Shown: one piece after another, positions 48,946-59,682 of the stretch
Numbering within the stretch: position 1 is the stretch's first letter
Layout of the letters: the number at the start of each line of letters is the position of its first letter
Assembly: GCA_033439765.1 (NCBI GenBank)
Contig: JAULSN010000008.1
Location: forward strand, 620,001 to 684,000
Direction of reading: 5' to 3'
From: Lasiosphaeria ovina
Taxonomy: Eukaryota > Ascomycota > Sordariomycetes > Sordariales > Lasiosphaeriaceae
DNA length: 64,000 nucleotides
Position numbers and translations under genes: made by a program
Notes under the pieces: generated by a model
What the model was told of the DNA's origin: nothing
Database searches by the model: none
What the model saw: the letters and a program-made list of their open reading frames with translations, nothing else

Positions 48946-49982
48946 TTATAATTTGGGCTTGATGGGAGTCTTTGGATGATCGCCGGCCAGAGAAAGACCC
49001 GTGACTCTCTCTAGTTCCGCTACGGCCTCGTATGCTTTGCCCAGGGGGACTTTGATGGTACGGAAGCCCGCATGCCTGGCGGCCTTTAGGTTTTGCCCGA
49101 TGTCGTCCAAGAAGACAATCTCGCCGGCGCTGACGCCCTCTGCGGCGGGAAATCCGAGCGCCTTCCCCCTGTCCGTGGTTGCGTTGGACCGCGCAAACTC
49201 GTCCACCTTGTTTAGAGCGAGCTGGTAGATCTCGGGATCTGGCTTCCGTAGCCCGACGTGAGCCGAGGAGATGAAGACATCAAACAACCGGCGCACTGGG
49301 TCATCCAAGAAGAAGTCTGTTTGCGCGTATTCATGGCCAGGCGGGAAAATCACAGTGTTGCTAAGTGCAGCAACCACATACTTGCCGTTCTCACGAAGCT
49401 TTCTCAGGGCGGGGAACATGAAAGGGTCGGGAGACCGCGCCGCCGCCATCATGTTTAGGAAGAGCCACTTGCCATCGACATTGGGGACTGGAGGCACGAC
49501 AACTTGGTTGGCGGGGACGTCCCTAGCTTGCTGAGCCTGTCGGTAAAAGGTCTCCCAGCGATTTGGGTCGCGGAGATCGCGGTTGAAACCGGCAAAGAAG
49601 GCGGCGTCCATGGGGATGGTGCCCTTTTCGAGGCGGTGCCAAAAGCCATCGGGGGCTGTTTTGGATATGCAGTAATTGACCCAGCCCGGCGGGATCCCGA
49701 GGCTCAGTTCGTAGTCTAGAATTGACTGGAAGGGCGACACAACCTGAAAATGGAGATAAGTTGTCTTGTAAATGGAACAGACCCCGATGAGTGAGATTGA
49801 AGGGGAAGAGGGCGAAACATGAAGGCTTCGTTTGGGGCAGGGCAAACAAATGCGATCGACGCTGCACTCACACAGACACCGCCAATATCAAACAGAAATA
49901 CTTTGAGTCGTTGCTTTGATGGCACGCCGAGGTCGTCGATGGCCTCGAGAATTGTCTCGACGGGGTACTCGTCCACCTCCAT
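48946..49982 (-). CDS. HAD-superfamily hydrolase, epoxide-hydrolase N-domain-like
   Basis: Protein of 302 residues from exons 49982-49872 and 49743-48946 (intron 49871-49744, GTGAGT...TTTTCAG). HAD motifs: motif I FLFDIGGVC (Asp32), joined to VVSPFQSILDYE; motif II VAALSNT; the motif III lysine in GLRKPDPEIY; and motif IV IVFLDDIGQN. The helical cap lies between motifs I and II. This resembles the phosphatase-like domain of soluble epoxide hydrolase and ACAD10. Motif I reads DxG rather than DxD, so the usual general acid is missing; YihX-type HAD phosphatases share this. The substrate is unknown. It is divergent from RPL5 across 420 bp. Confidence 0.9.
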
Positions 49983-50402
49983 GGCTCCCGTCGCTGGCCC
50001 AGGAATCAAAAGAATAAATACCTTGGTATCTAAGATGCGGCAATTACAGCACTGTAAGATAAGGCGCCCCCTTTGAACTTGCCAACTCGGTGCAATGTGC
50101 CTGCCTGCCTTTAGGAGTTCTACTTCTGAGTGCCTCGGCTCAGCAATGCCGCAGCTTCCCCAAGCACGGACCACTTTTACTTTCAGGAATGACCCTGCCC
50201 CCAGAGCATGAACTGCCATTACATAATCAGTCGTCGCCGACCCTCCTCTTTCACCGCCCTCGTCTCCCACCGTTGAGACACCTTTAGGGCTGTGGGGTGA
50301 AAATTGCGCCCACGAAATATTCGGCCCCTCGAATTTCGCTCTTTCCAACACCAGCCCATCCATCGACCTTGCTGTACTCGCGCATCAGCAACAACAGTCA
50401 AA
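49983..50402. other. Divergent promoter HAD gene / RPL5
   Basis: A 420-bp intergenic region. It contains a Tbf1-like site at 50284-50291 (separate entry) on the RPL5 side. Confidence 0.6.
50284..50291. promoter_or_regulatory. Tbf1-like element (AGCCCTAA) upstream of RPL5
   Basis: TTAGGGCT on the plus strand is AGCCCTAA on the minus, matching the ARCCCTAA Tbf1 consensus. It lies about 112 bp upstream of the RPL5 ATG. Tbf1-type sites are known in ribosomal protein promoters of many ascomycetes outside Saccharomyces. Function here is inferred from match and position. Confidence 0.45.
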
Positions 50403-51593
50403 ATGGTGAGTTAGGAACAATTGAGTCGCCATCACGGCATGGCAATCGCTCCATCTTGATCCCGTGCTTTCGCTTTTTTCCCTTTCCCGGAAACCCTGAA
50501 GAGAGAGAGAGAGAGAGAGAGAGTCAATGCAAGATGCTTCGGAGAATTGGGTTTTTCTGAAGCGCAAATTGCTGATTCGGGGATTGCAAACATCAGGTTT
50601 TCCACAAGCTGGTCAAGAACAGCGCGTACTACAGGTGAGTTCGGAAACGAAAATAATCCTCCAGTCGACGAGGCTCCAGGACGAGGAGGAACGGTGAGGA
50701 TTCTAACAAGTGTCCGCTACAGTCGCTTCCAGACCAAGTACAAGCGTAGAAGACAAGGCAAGACCGACTACTATGCCCGCAAGCGCCTGATCACCCAGGC
50801 CAAGAACAAGTACAATGCGCCCAAGTACCGCCTGGTCGTTCGCTTCACGAACCGCGACATCGTCCTGCAGATCGTGACTTCGGAGATCAGCGGCGACAAA
50901 GTCTTCTGCTCGGCCTACTCGCACGAGCTGCGCGCCTACGGCATTGAGCACGGTCTTACCAACTGGGCTGCTGCCTACGCCACCGGTCTGCTTATCGCCC
51001 GCCGTGTGCTGAAGAAGCTCGGCCTCGACGAGGACTTTGCCGGTGTTGAGGAGGCTGATGGCGAGTACACCCTTACCGAGGCCGCTGAGACGGACGGTGA
51101 GGAGCGCCGCCCCTTCAAGGCCTTCCTTGACGTTGGCCTTGCCCGCACTTCGACTGGTGCTCGCGTCTTCGGTGCCATGAAGGGTGCTTCGGATGGTGGC
51201 ATTCTCGTTCCCCACTCGGAGAACCGATTCCCCGGCTTCGACATGGAGTCCAAGGAGCTCGACGCCGAGACCCTGAAGAAGTACATCTTTGGCGGTCACG
51301 TTGCCGAGTATATGGAGAACCTGGCCGACGAAGATGAGGAGCGCTTCAAGGGCCAGTTCGGAAAGTACACTGAGGACGATATTGATGCTGATGGCTTGGA
51401 GGAGCTGTACGCCGAGGCACACAAGGCCATTCGCGAAGACCCCTTCAAGAAGGCCGAGAGCGACACCCCCAAGAAGACCAAGGAGGAGTGGAAGAAGGAG
51501 TCCCTCAAGTACCGCACCAAGAAGCTGACCCACGCCGAGCGGGCCAAGAGGGTGCAGGAGCGCATTGTCAAGCTCCGTGCTGCGGAGGAGTAA
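50403..51593 (+). CDS. rpl5: 60S ribosomal protein L5 (uL18)
   Basis: Protein of 303 residues from three exons: 50403-50405 (the ATG alone), 50597-50634 and 50723-51593. Introns are 50406-50596 (GTGAGT...CATCAG) and 50635-50722 (GTGAGT...CTACAG). It begins FHKLVKNSAYYSRFQTKY after Met-Val and continues TDYYARKRLITQAKNKYN, AAAYATGLLIARRVL, LDVGLARTSTGARVFGAMKG and the basic C-terminal helix THAERAKRVQERI. uL18 binds 5S rRNA and, with uL5, forms the 5S RNP of the large subunit. Intron 1 contains a GA microsatellite. The single-codon first exon is why no long frame with the native start is seen. Confidence 0.96.
50499..50523 (+). repeat. GA dinucleotide repeat in RPL5 intron 1
   Basis: About twelve GA units within the first intron of RPL5. 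Confidence 0.9.
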
Positions 51594-53976
51594 ATGGGGG
51601 GTTTCACTAAGTCCACAGGGACAGGTCTCTGGTTCGGATGGATGGGTTCATGACTGCTTGTTCTTTAGGAGTTTTCTCATTCACACATCGGAGGGGTTAA
51701 TGATGAAGGTCCATCAAAAGCCAATCAATTTTCTGAGACCACACTACCACACTTGGAGGCGGCTGAGGCGGGCACAGGATGTCGCAGACCCAGCGGCGCC
51801 AGGGCCAACATTGCAGACATGTGACTTGAGCTAATGCCCGTCATGGCGTCATAGCGTCAAGGCCGTCGGCCGCCCATGAATCGAACCGACGGCCAGACTC
51901 GGATTGCCAAAATCAGACTGGGAATGACAATAGGTAGCACAGTACACCATTGGAACAAATAGGTTCATTTCAACCAGTTCTTTTTTTCTTTTTGTTTGCC
52001 CTTTGCTACGTGCATTGAGCGACACGGAAAGATTCGGATCTTCCCGCCATAAGACCTCCACATTTTGCTCCCCATTTCAGCGCCCCCCCTGGTCGAATTC
52101 TGGATGAGGTCACAGGTCATTCACCCCGCTACCAAGGAGAAGTGACCAAGCTGATGTACGGCTTTTTCCACAAAGAATTTACAAGTCGTGGACCAGGGCA
52201 GAGGGACCTCGCCAGTTTCCTGATGACACAAACATAGCTCTCATGCTAGTAATTATGCTAGGGGAAAGACATATGTACAGTACACACAGCGCACGCGAAC
52301 TGAAAAGGGGATAAAAGCTTAGTAGAAGGCCCAAAAAGATTAAGTTGACCTTTTGTCGACCCCTGACGTAAGTCGAGCAAGGAATTAAGGCCACCTCCCC
52401 TTCACTTCCAGGTTGGACCGGGACAGTGGAATGGTCTACTAGATGGCCCAAGGGCGATCCGACTTCGCACGGCGAGCAGCGGAATGATGGGTTGAGCTTT
52501 TCGTGGCACAACCGCCCATCGTCATCTCCTTGGACTGGGGCTTACGATGCCGGAGCTGAACTGAGCTGAGCTGAGCTGAGTGGGCATGCTTGCCATGTCC
52601 GAAGTGGCAGCAGGACCAGCACATAATATTCCACGAAAACTCCCAACAGCAACAACTGAGTTGGGTCTTTCGAGCATACTGGAAATTCCCCCTCTACCCT
52701 CAAACAGGGCGGGCCGCTGTAGGTGGCCGATTTTCCCTTCTTTCCAATTCCCAACCGGAATCCGGGGATCGCAAGGGGTCACACGGTGCACTTGGACGCA
52801 CCTGCCTGGCCCGTTCTGGGCCAAAGTTCGCCATCTCCACTCCGCTTTTCCCCATCACCCTTAGTCCGCCACCGTCCTCTCGATGGGTAAGCTATCTGGC
52901 TGATCGAGCGGCTTGTCCAATCAGACAGTACATAACTGGCGCTGGGTTACCAAGACAGTCTAGCACTGCCCGTATATTGCATACCAAGGGCACTACAGTA
53001 AGTTATGTGGTGTAGAAGCTTTGCGCGCTATGGAAGCGCTCGTCCCGTTGCTCTTAGTCCCTTGGCCGTTGCAGGGTCGTCCTTGGTTTTGATAAGTAGG
53101 CGGCCTGGTGGATGGCTGCGCGGTATCAGTTCGGCGACCACATACATTCTTAATTGCTCGCCCGACTCATTTCTGGTGGTGGCGCGGTCTGTTACAAGCT
53201 CCCGTGCCCTTGCATCAGGGTTTCCTCTTGTTCTATAGTGCAGTGCATACCTTAAGATAGGTAGGGTGTGGCAGCGGCAGCGGCGAGATCTCACTCAGCT
53301 CCCCCAGCCTGCCCTGCCCGGGCTAAGTACTAGAGAGTCCAGTCCAGTGGCCTTCCTTGTCCTCCCGCATAATACAAGTGCAGCCGTGCATCAGCGCACC
53401 TCGAGAACTAGTACACCGCAGCCGCTTACTTTCTCATTTGAAATCCACGCGAGAGACAGACGGACTGACTCTTTTGTTGCCGTCGTCCTGTCAAAGCGTC
53501 TTCCATCTAGGCCTACCTGACTTAGTAGCAAACTTTAGCAACCCTCTCGGATCAGCCGAGACCATGGCTACCTCTGTTATCGCCAGATAGCAACCACCGG
53601 CAGTCAACAGTTACACGCACTCGGCATACCAAACCACATCATACCATACCACACCTGGATACCCCGCCACCGACAAAGCAGAAGGCTCCCAGAGGCTGCT
53701 CGAGCACCCACTCGCCGTCTTCCGTCCTCCGCCCTCCTCGTCCAGCTGAATTGCCAGGGACCGACTTGACTGCCGTCTGTTTCGATTTCGTGGCTGTTGC
53801 CCGCCGGTTTCCTGTTCATTCGGCTTTATTATTCAATTCCGCTCCGGGCACTGACGCTTTCCCAACTCGGCGGCACGGGCTGATTATCCCGCCTTTCCAT
53901 TTACTTGCCTCGTTCGCCTTGCGCGCGACTACCATTGAGTTGGTAGCCGTTCCTTGCGCTCCCGCCCCTCTCTGAG
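51594..53976. other. Gene-poor region between RPL5 and the LRR gene
   Basis: About 2.4 kb with no supported coding sequence. It contains a CTGAG x4 run at 52561-52580 and two CCTACCT/AGGTAGG copies at 53259 and 53512. The promoter and 5' leader of the LRR gene occupy its right end. Confidence 0.5.
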
Positions 53977-56900
53977 ATGGAGCACATTCATGGCGTCGAC
54001 GTGAGCTGGATGACCCACGGGAATCCAAAAGGTTAGTAATTTTGTCTCCTTCGTGCTCCCGGGCCGACAGGCAGCTGCGCCTGATGCTTGCAGCTCCGAG
54101 CCGAGCGACGTCCGAAACAAGCATTCTAATACGTACATGATTCTCTTTGCCAGACAAGACAACCAAAGTGACGACGCGCCCGAGGTCACTGTCGCAGCTG
54201 AGCCGCGGTTCTTTGGCCCAGAGTCCGCCCCTGTCTTCACCACTTACTCCTCCAGCAACTCCCAATGGCCCTCAGATAGTGCAATCCGCCGCCGCCACAA
54301 TACCCCCGAGCCCGAGGCAAGCGATCGCAGTGCGCCCACCATTGTCAAGGCCCAACACGGACGAGAAGGGGACGCTGCTTTCGTCGTCCGCTCCTGGCCC
54401 GAGCCCCGAGCCCGTCACCTCCCCTCCAATCCCCCAGAGGAGGGGTTCTTGGTTTTCCAACATCTCGTCCAAGTTCTCCTCGGGCATAGGAAACAGCGGT
54501 CAGAGCCCTCCGCAGGCCAACACGGCGTCGCCCAAACCCGCCGAATTCTCAGTACCAAAGTCAAACCCGGTCAAGAACGCCGTCTTGCAGCATGCTTCCA
54601 AGTACGAGGGTGAGGGGCCGTACACCCCGGCACCGCCCCGATCCACCCAGGCCGGAATCATGCACGTCTTTCGGAGACTATCCTCGTCCAACGGAACACT
54701 GAGTCCCGGCGTAAAACCCCACAATCACGGGCTGGTCGAGCGACGGGTCCTGAATGTGGATCGCAACCGAGAGCGCTGCGACATTTCGGGCCTGCAGCAG
54801 GCCAAACTCCGGAGAGTGGCCTTTTGCGTCGACGTGGAGATTGCGCCGATGCCCAAGTACATGGATGAGTTTGGTGAGAGGAAACCGGCCGCCAAGGCTG
54901 TCGCCAATCCCGATAAGGACCAAAAGCGCAAGATTAAGGAGAAGGGCGAGGGCGAAGCACTCAAGAATCCCAGCGTAGTGGTAGCCCAGAAAGAGGAGAA
55001 CGGCGAGGTCGCTGCCACGGGTGAGGAGCTTCCCAAGGAGCCCACTGTCGAGAGCACCGACGGCCCTAACAGTATCAAAGAACCAGATTTGGTTCCAGAA
55101 TCAAACGAGACGCCCGGCTCCGAAGGCTTGGCTGACAAGTCGACTTCTGCTGAGGCGAAGAAAAAGGAGAAGAAAAAGAAGAGCGAAGAAGAGAGGAAGG
55201 CAAGAAAGGAGAGGAAAAGGAAGCTTGCCGAAGCGAACGGCACCATTCCCATGGAAATTCACGTGGACAGCGATTCGTCGTCAAGCGGTTCCATCCCACG
55301 CCCGTCGACGCCGAAAACGCAGGCTGTGCCAACAACCAACCCAGTTAGAATCTATCGCCGGTGTTGCCAGCTCAGAGAAACGCCGATACTCAAAAAGATC
55401 ACAGAGCAGCTTTTGGACCCGGCGAATTCGTCTGTTGAGCCCGGCATGGTCGAAAAGCTCGACCTTACCGGGTATTGGATGCAATTGGGTGACCTGGTGA
55501 CGCTAGGCGACTATCTGGCTGTGGTTCCTGTGAGAGAAGTCATTCTGGAGAACTGCGGCCTGACAGACGAGGGTCTTCGTGTCATCCTGGCAGGCCTCTT
55601 GGCCGCCAGGAAAGTCTCGGCCAAGAGGCGGAAACCTCCGACCGAGCCTGACGGGCTGGCGCCGCAAGGCGGAGTGGTAGAGCGGCTCGTGCTGAAAAAC
55701 AACAAGGCCGGCCCCGAAGGGTGGAAGCACATTTGCCTGTTCCTCTATCTATGTCGGACGCTCAAGTGTCTGGATCTATCAGGCATACCACTGCCCCGGT
55801 CTGCCGCCCCGGCCCCCGGAGCCGCAAGCCACGTGAATGGAAACGCATACCGGACACGCCCGGACCAAGATGTTTGCCGCCTCTTGGCCAGGTCCCTCGC
55901 AGAACGACTTGGGGGTTCCACGCTGGGACTGCTGCACTTGGGCCAGGCGGGTTTCAGCGCAGAACAGCTGGGTATTGTCATTGACGGCGTCATAAAATGC
56001 GGCGTACGGAGACTGAGCCTCGCCCACAACGATATCGATGACGAGGGCATAAAACACGTTGCCAAATTCATAAACAGTGGTCAATGTGAAGGGCTGGATC
56101 TGGGCGGCAATGACATGAGAGATCGGCTTGGCATTATTGCCGATGCTTTACAGACCAAGAACTGCCCCTTGTGGGCGCTGAGTCTGGCAGACTGCAACCT
56201 CAAGCCGTGGTCCTTGTGCAAGCTGATGTCGATGCTCGTCAAGCTTCCGCACTTCAAGTTCATCGACCTTTCGCACAACCACGAACTCTTCAACTCGAAC
56301 CCCAGCGCAGTGTCCCTGCTCAGAAGGTCAGTCAAATATAGATCATTTGCTGCCTGGCACTTTACCTTGCTGACTTGATGGCTCTAGATATCTCCCCAAG
56401 ATGGCTTGCCTGAAACGCATTCATCTCGCCGACTGTGCCATGACTCCCGAGCAAGTCATTTCTCTGACAGAGATCATTCCCGAGGTCCCTGGCCTTGCCC
56501 ACATCAGCTTCCTGGAAAACCCGGCACTGGTGCAGCTGACGACTAATGCAAACACGGACGAAATCAAAGAAGAAGCATTCGCACTCTTCGCGTCGTTCTT
56601 GGCGGCTGCACGAGTTTCTAAAAGCCTCGTGGCCATCGACATCGAGGTGCCCAGCGAGCAATCAAGTGATCTCATCAAGGCCATGGCCAAACACGTGGTC
56701 GCCCACTGCCTGCGCAACATGGAGCGGCTTCCCGTGGGGGATCTTGCCGCCGTTGCTTCAGCTACAGAAGCGCAGGTGCATGAGCCCGAGTACCCAGACG
56801 TGCTGCAGCGCCTCATTGGCCATGACGTCATGCAGCCGGTTGACTTGGACGCCGACGTTGATGTCGCGCCTGACGAAGATTATGTTATTGGCGGTACCGG

Positions 56901-57913
56901 CGTCGTCAAGGCGCTGGCGTGCTGTTTGAAGAACCGTGGCGACGAGTCGCGGAGGCAGTCGGGAGAATTCATCCGGGACTTTGAGAACGGTATACCGGAG
57001 CCGAGACCCGACAGGCTGCCAACCGGAAAGGCGAAGGAGACGTCAAAGCACCTGCTATTCAGCGCCAGGAAGATCAGGCATCGCTTACAGCCGGCAATCA
57101 GCAAGGCTAAGGCGGCCATGGTCGATGACCAACATACGTACCGTAAGTCATGTTTGTTCCCAGCCCCGTCTCTTGATTGGCCTCTTCACTAACGGGATTT
57201 GTCATGCAGATCGTCTAATGTTCCTTGATAACACGCTCAAGGGCATTATCAAGCGGTTCGAGGACGAGTTCCCGGACACACGAGAGTCCATTGATAGTGC
57301 TGTCAGCCTGTCGCCTGCAGAGGACGCTGACTACGACGCAAACGCCCCAACACCGCCCTGGAGCGCCGGACTGTCGTCTTCCGACCTACAGGCTGGCGCC
57401 ATCTCGGACAACGAAGACGACGCAACCACAGACGGTTTCGCAATACGGGCGCCGCTGGTGCGGTCCAACTCTGCCATTAGCCTCACGTCCAAGGCGCTCG
57501 CCAACGAGGAGGGCCGCGTTCTGCGCGCTGGCCACCAGTTCCGAGTCGGCATCGTCAAGCCTGAGCACTACGCCTTGCTAACAGGCGTCGAGATGGTTGG
57601 CGCCGACCCAAAACATGTCCGTATGCTTCACGAGCTTTTGGACGATCTCGGCGACGCCAATGGCAGCTACATGGCCGCCGATGTCAAAGAAAAGGGCGTC
57701 GTACGCGTCTTCCAGGAGAACAGGGAGGACCTTCTCCAGAAACTTCGCGCCTTGGACCCCGTCTATTGGGACAGCTTCGTCGAAAGTCAGGAAATGGCAC
57801 GAGCCAATGTCCAGGTTTCAGGGGCACGGAGCCCCGACGTTCTTGCGAACGTGCCTTCTGATGCCGCCAGGGGGGATATGGCCGCGTCTGAAGAAGCTTT
57901 GGTTGATGAATAG
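53977..57913 (+). CDS. RNI-type leucine-rich-repeat protein with RVxF motif
   Basis: Protein of 1228 residues from exons 53977-54031, 54154-56326, 56388-57142 and 57210-57913; introns are 54032-54153, 56327-56387 and 57143-57209. The start exon encodes MEHIHGVDVSWMTHGNPK. A Ser/Pro-rich region (SPPIPQRRGSWFSNISSKFS) is followed by RRVAFCVDVEIAPMPKYM, where R-V-A-F at residues 239-242 fits a PP1-docking RVxF motif. A charged Lys/Glu region follows, then RanGAP/RNI-like leucine-rich repeats (about residues 440-780: VREVILENCGLTDEGL, LKCLDLSGIPL, RRLSLAHNDIDDEGIKHV). Similar fungal proteins are often labelled cell wall biogenesis protein Mhp1, but I cannot confirm that link. RVxF plus RNI repeats also recalls PPP1R37. 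Function is unassigned. Confidence 0.85.
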
Positions 57914-58137
57914 TGGCCGTGTGGCAAGATATCCCACAGCCAGCAGCCAGATTTAGTTACCAGTGCTTGCCAGCTCGTTTTGTAAGACCCAAGGGACCTC
58001 ACAAGGAGGAGGCTCGGCGAGTTTTGTCTCATTTGGTTGTGTCAGTGTCAGGGTGTAGCCTTTGTCTTTTTTTTTTTCCTTGGTATTTATTTTGTGCGGG
58101 CTTTTTTTGGTTTACAAATACTAGTACCCCAACCGCG

Positions 58138-58165
58138 TTTTTTTTTTGGGGGGGGGGGGGGGGGG
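58138..58165 (+). repeat. T10G18 homopolymer pair
   Basis: Ten T residues followed by 18 G residues. The exact length is likely to vary or be uncertain in the assembly. Confidence 0.9.
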
Positions 58166-58613
58166 TTTCACTTTGCTGGCCAATGCAATGGCGGTGGCCC
58201 TAGCGGTCTTGCCTGAAAACTTGTTTGGGGTTTTATTCTGTGGGGGGGATATCATCTATCGAATACCAAAGGAGGATTCAAGTCCGAGGCTAGGCGTTTT
58301 CGAGGAGGGGGGATGGAGGGAGGCAAAGGGATGCAATATGCCCGGAGCTTTTTTTATAAACAAGAAAAAAAAACGAAATGAATCCAAGTCTATGACATAA
58401 ATCACGATGAAATCTATAATGTTGATTATAAGTGATGTTAGTGTCAGTGGTGATTGCTAACGGCCTGATGGGACTCGGGAGGAAGCTTAACATGCAAAAC
58501 ATGAGAAGAAAAAGAAAGAAAAAAAAAAGGAATTGGAAAAGGAAATGGGAGAAGGTAGTGTGGACAAAGCCGCAAAATAAAAATAAAAATAAAAAAGACA
58601 AAAGACAAAACAT

Positions 58614-58618
58614 AAAAA
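58614..58618 (-). terminator. Pol III terminator (T5) of tRNA-Ser
   Basis: TTTTT on the minus strand begins 13 bases after the mature tRNA 3' end, followed by further T-rich sequence. This is the standard Pol III termination signal. Confidence 0.7.
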
Positions 58619-58630
58619 CATATTAATGTA

Positions 58631-58759
58631 CGACACCTACAGGATTTGAACCTGCGCCTCCGAGGAGACTCCCTAGGCTGCTTCTTCCTATTAATTCCCT
58701 GTATGAAGGGGCATGGTTTGATAGCAGGGGAGCGCGTTAGGCCACTTCGCTAAAGTTTC
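58631..58759 (-). tRNA. tRNA-Ser(GCU): tRNA-Ser(GCU), intron-containing
   Basis: Read on the minus strand from 58759. The D-stem is GCG/CGC with the A box TAGCGAAGTGG, the anticodon stem is CTCCC/GGGAG (58732-58728 and 58673-58669), and the loop CTGCTA contains anticodon GCU at 58725-58723. After A37 an intron runs 58721-58675 (47 nt). The long variable arm CTCC-TC-GGAG marks a class II tRNA, and the T arm is GCAGG-TTCAAAT-CCTGT with B box GGTTCAAATCC. The 3' half closely resembles yeast tRNA-Ser(GCU). The acceptor 5' strand GAAACTT pairs with AGGTGTC except for an A3-G70 mismatch and a U6-G67 wobble. It reads Ser AGC/AGU codons. Confidence 0.88.
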
Positions 58760-59682
58760 TTTGTCTTTGTGTTGCATGATTGTTTGCTTGTTGACCTAGT
58801 ACACGTATCCATCCATGTCGAGACGAGATTGAGATTGAGATGGGTCCTTGTGGGGTGCAGCGGACCGAGGATGTTGAGGATGAAAGTGGAGGTATTGACT
58901 GGATGACTCCAGTGCTGCTCCGTGAATCAGTCATGGTGGGTGTATGTTTGTGTGTGTGTTTGTGTTCTTGCTGCTCCGTATTAGTGGAGAAAAGAAAAGG
59001 GGCAAGTTCGCCGAGAAACAAACAAACCCAACTCGGCCCCCCTTTCTCACGCAAACTCGTTGGATACCGTTTCAAAACCGCTCACAATCCAGCTCTAATA
59101 CCATGCTGTAGACTTGTCACTGAGCACGAAAGGGTCAGATAATTTTGACAACTAAACTATCTCTGGATCAATACCTCACTAAGCAGCAGCTCATTAGCAC
59201 TTCAAACCGCGATCAATTAGACTATCTCGTATCCGTTTCTCCCCTCGTTTCCGCCGCGGTGTGCCGTAAAAACACGATATGCTATGCTATGGTATGCTGC
59301 TGCTCATTAAGCGCCTGCCTACCTGGTGGCCTGCTCCTCCATCCCTTACCCTGTCTGGTGCAATGGAACCCAGTTCTCGAACGTGTCTCATTTGGACAAA
59401 TATGTTTCATGCCCCGCCCAGCGCCAGTCTAGATGCAGATTATTCTGGTGTTTGAGATCGTCATAGTGCGCCGTCTTTCATAGAGTTCATGCGGTCTTGT
59501 GTAAGACAAGAATGACAAAAGAAAACATGCAAGGTTCGTACGGTACAATGGAGAGTGACAAAAGAAAAGACATGTCCGGGATATCGGTAGAACGACGGTG
59601 AGAATACACACGTTCCACAAGAAACTTGCCCGTTCTCAGATAGCGCTGGTCGTGACCAGCCGCGGTAGATAGCATAAGAGAT
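58760..59682. other. Intergenic region between tRNA-Ser and ATG2 3' end
   Basis: About 0.9 kb with no supported gene; it should contain the ATG2 3' UTR at its right end. One CCTACCT copy is at 59318. Confidence 0.5.

Larger units (their letters stand above)
57914..58630. other. Low-complexity region between LRR gene and tRNA-Ser
   Basis: 3' UTR-like DNA containing a T10G18 homopolymer pair (58138-58165) and A-rich tracts (58365-58620). The A-rich end is the 3' flank of the minus-strand tRNA. No coding sequence is supported. Confidence 0.55.

Noticed and set aside
51870..51900. GGTTCGATTC on the minus strand as a possible tRNA B box
   Set aside because: The flanking bases do not form a T stem and no D arm or acceptor partner is present.
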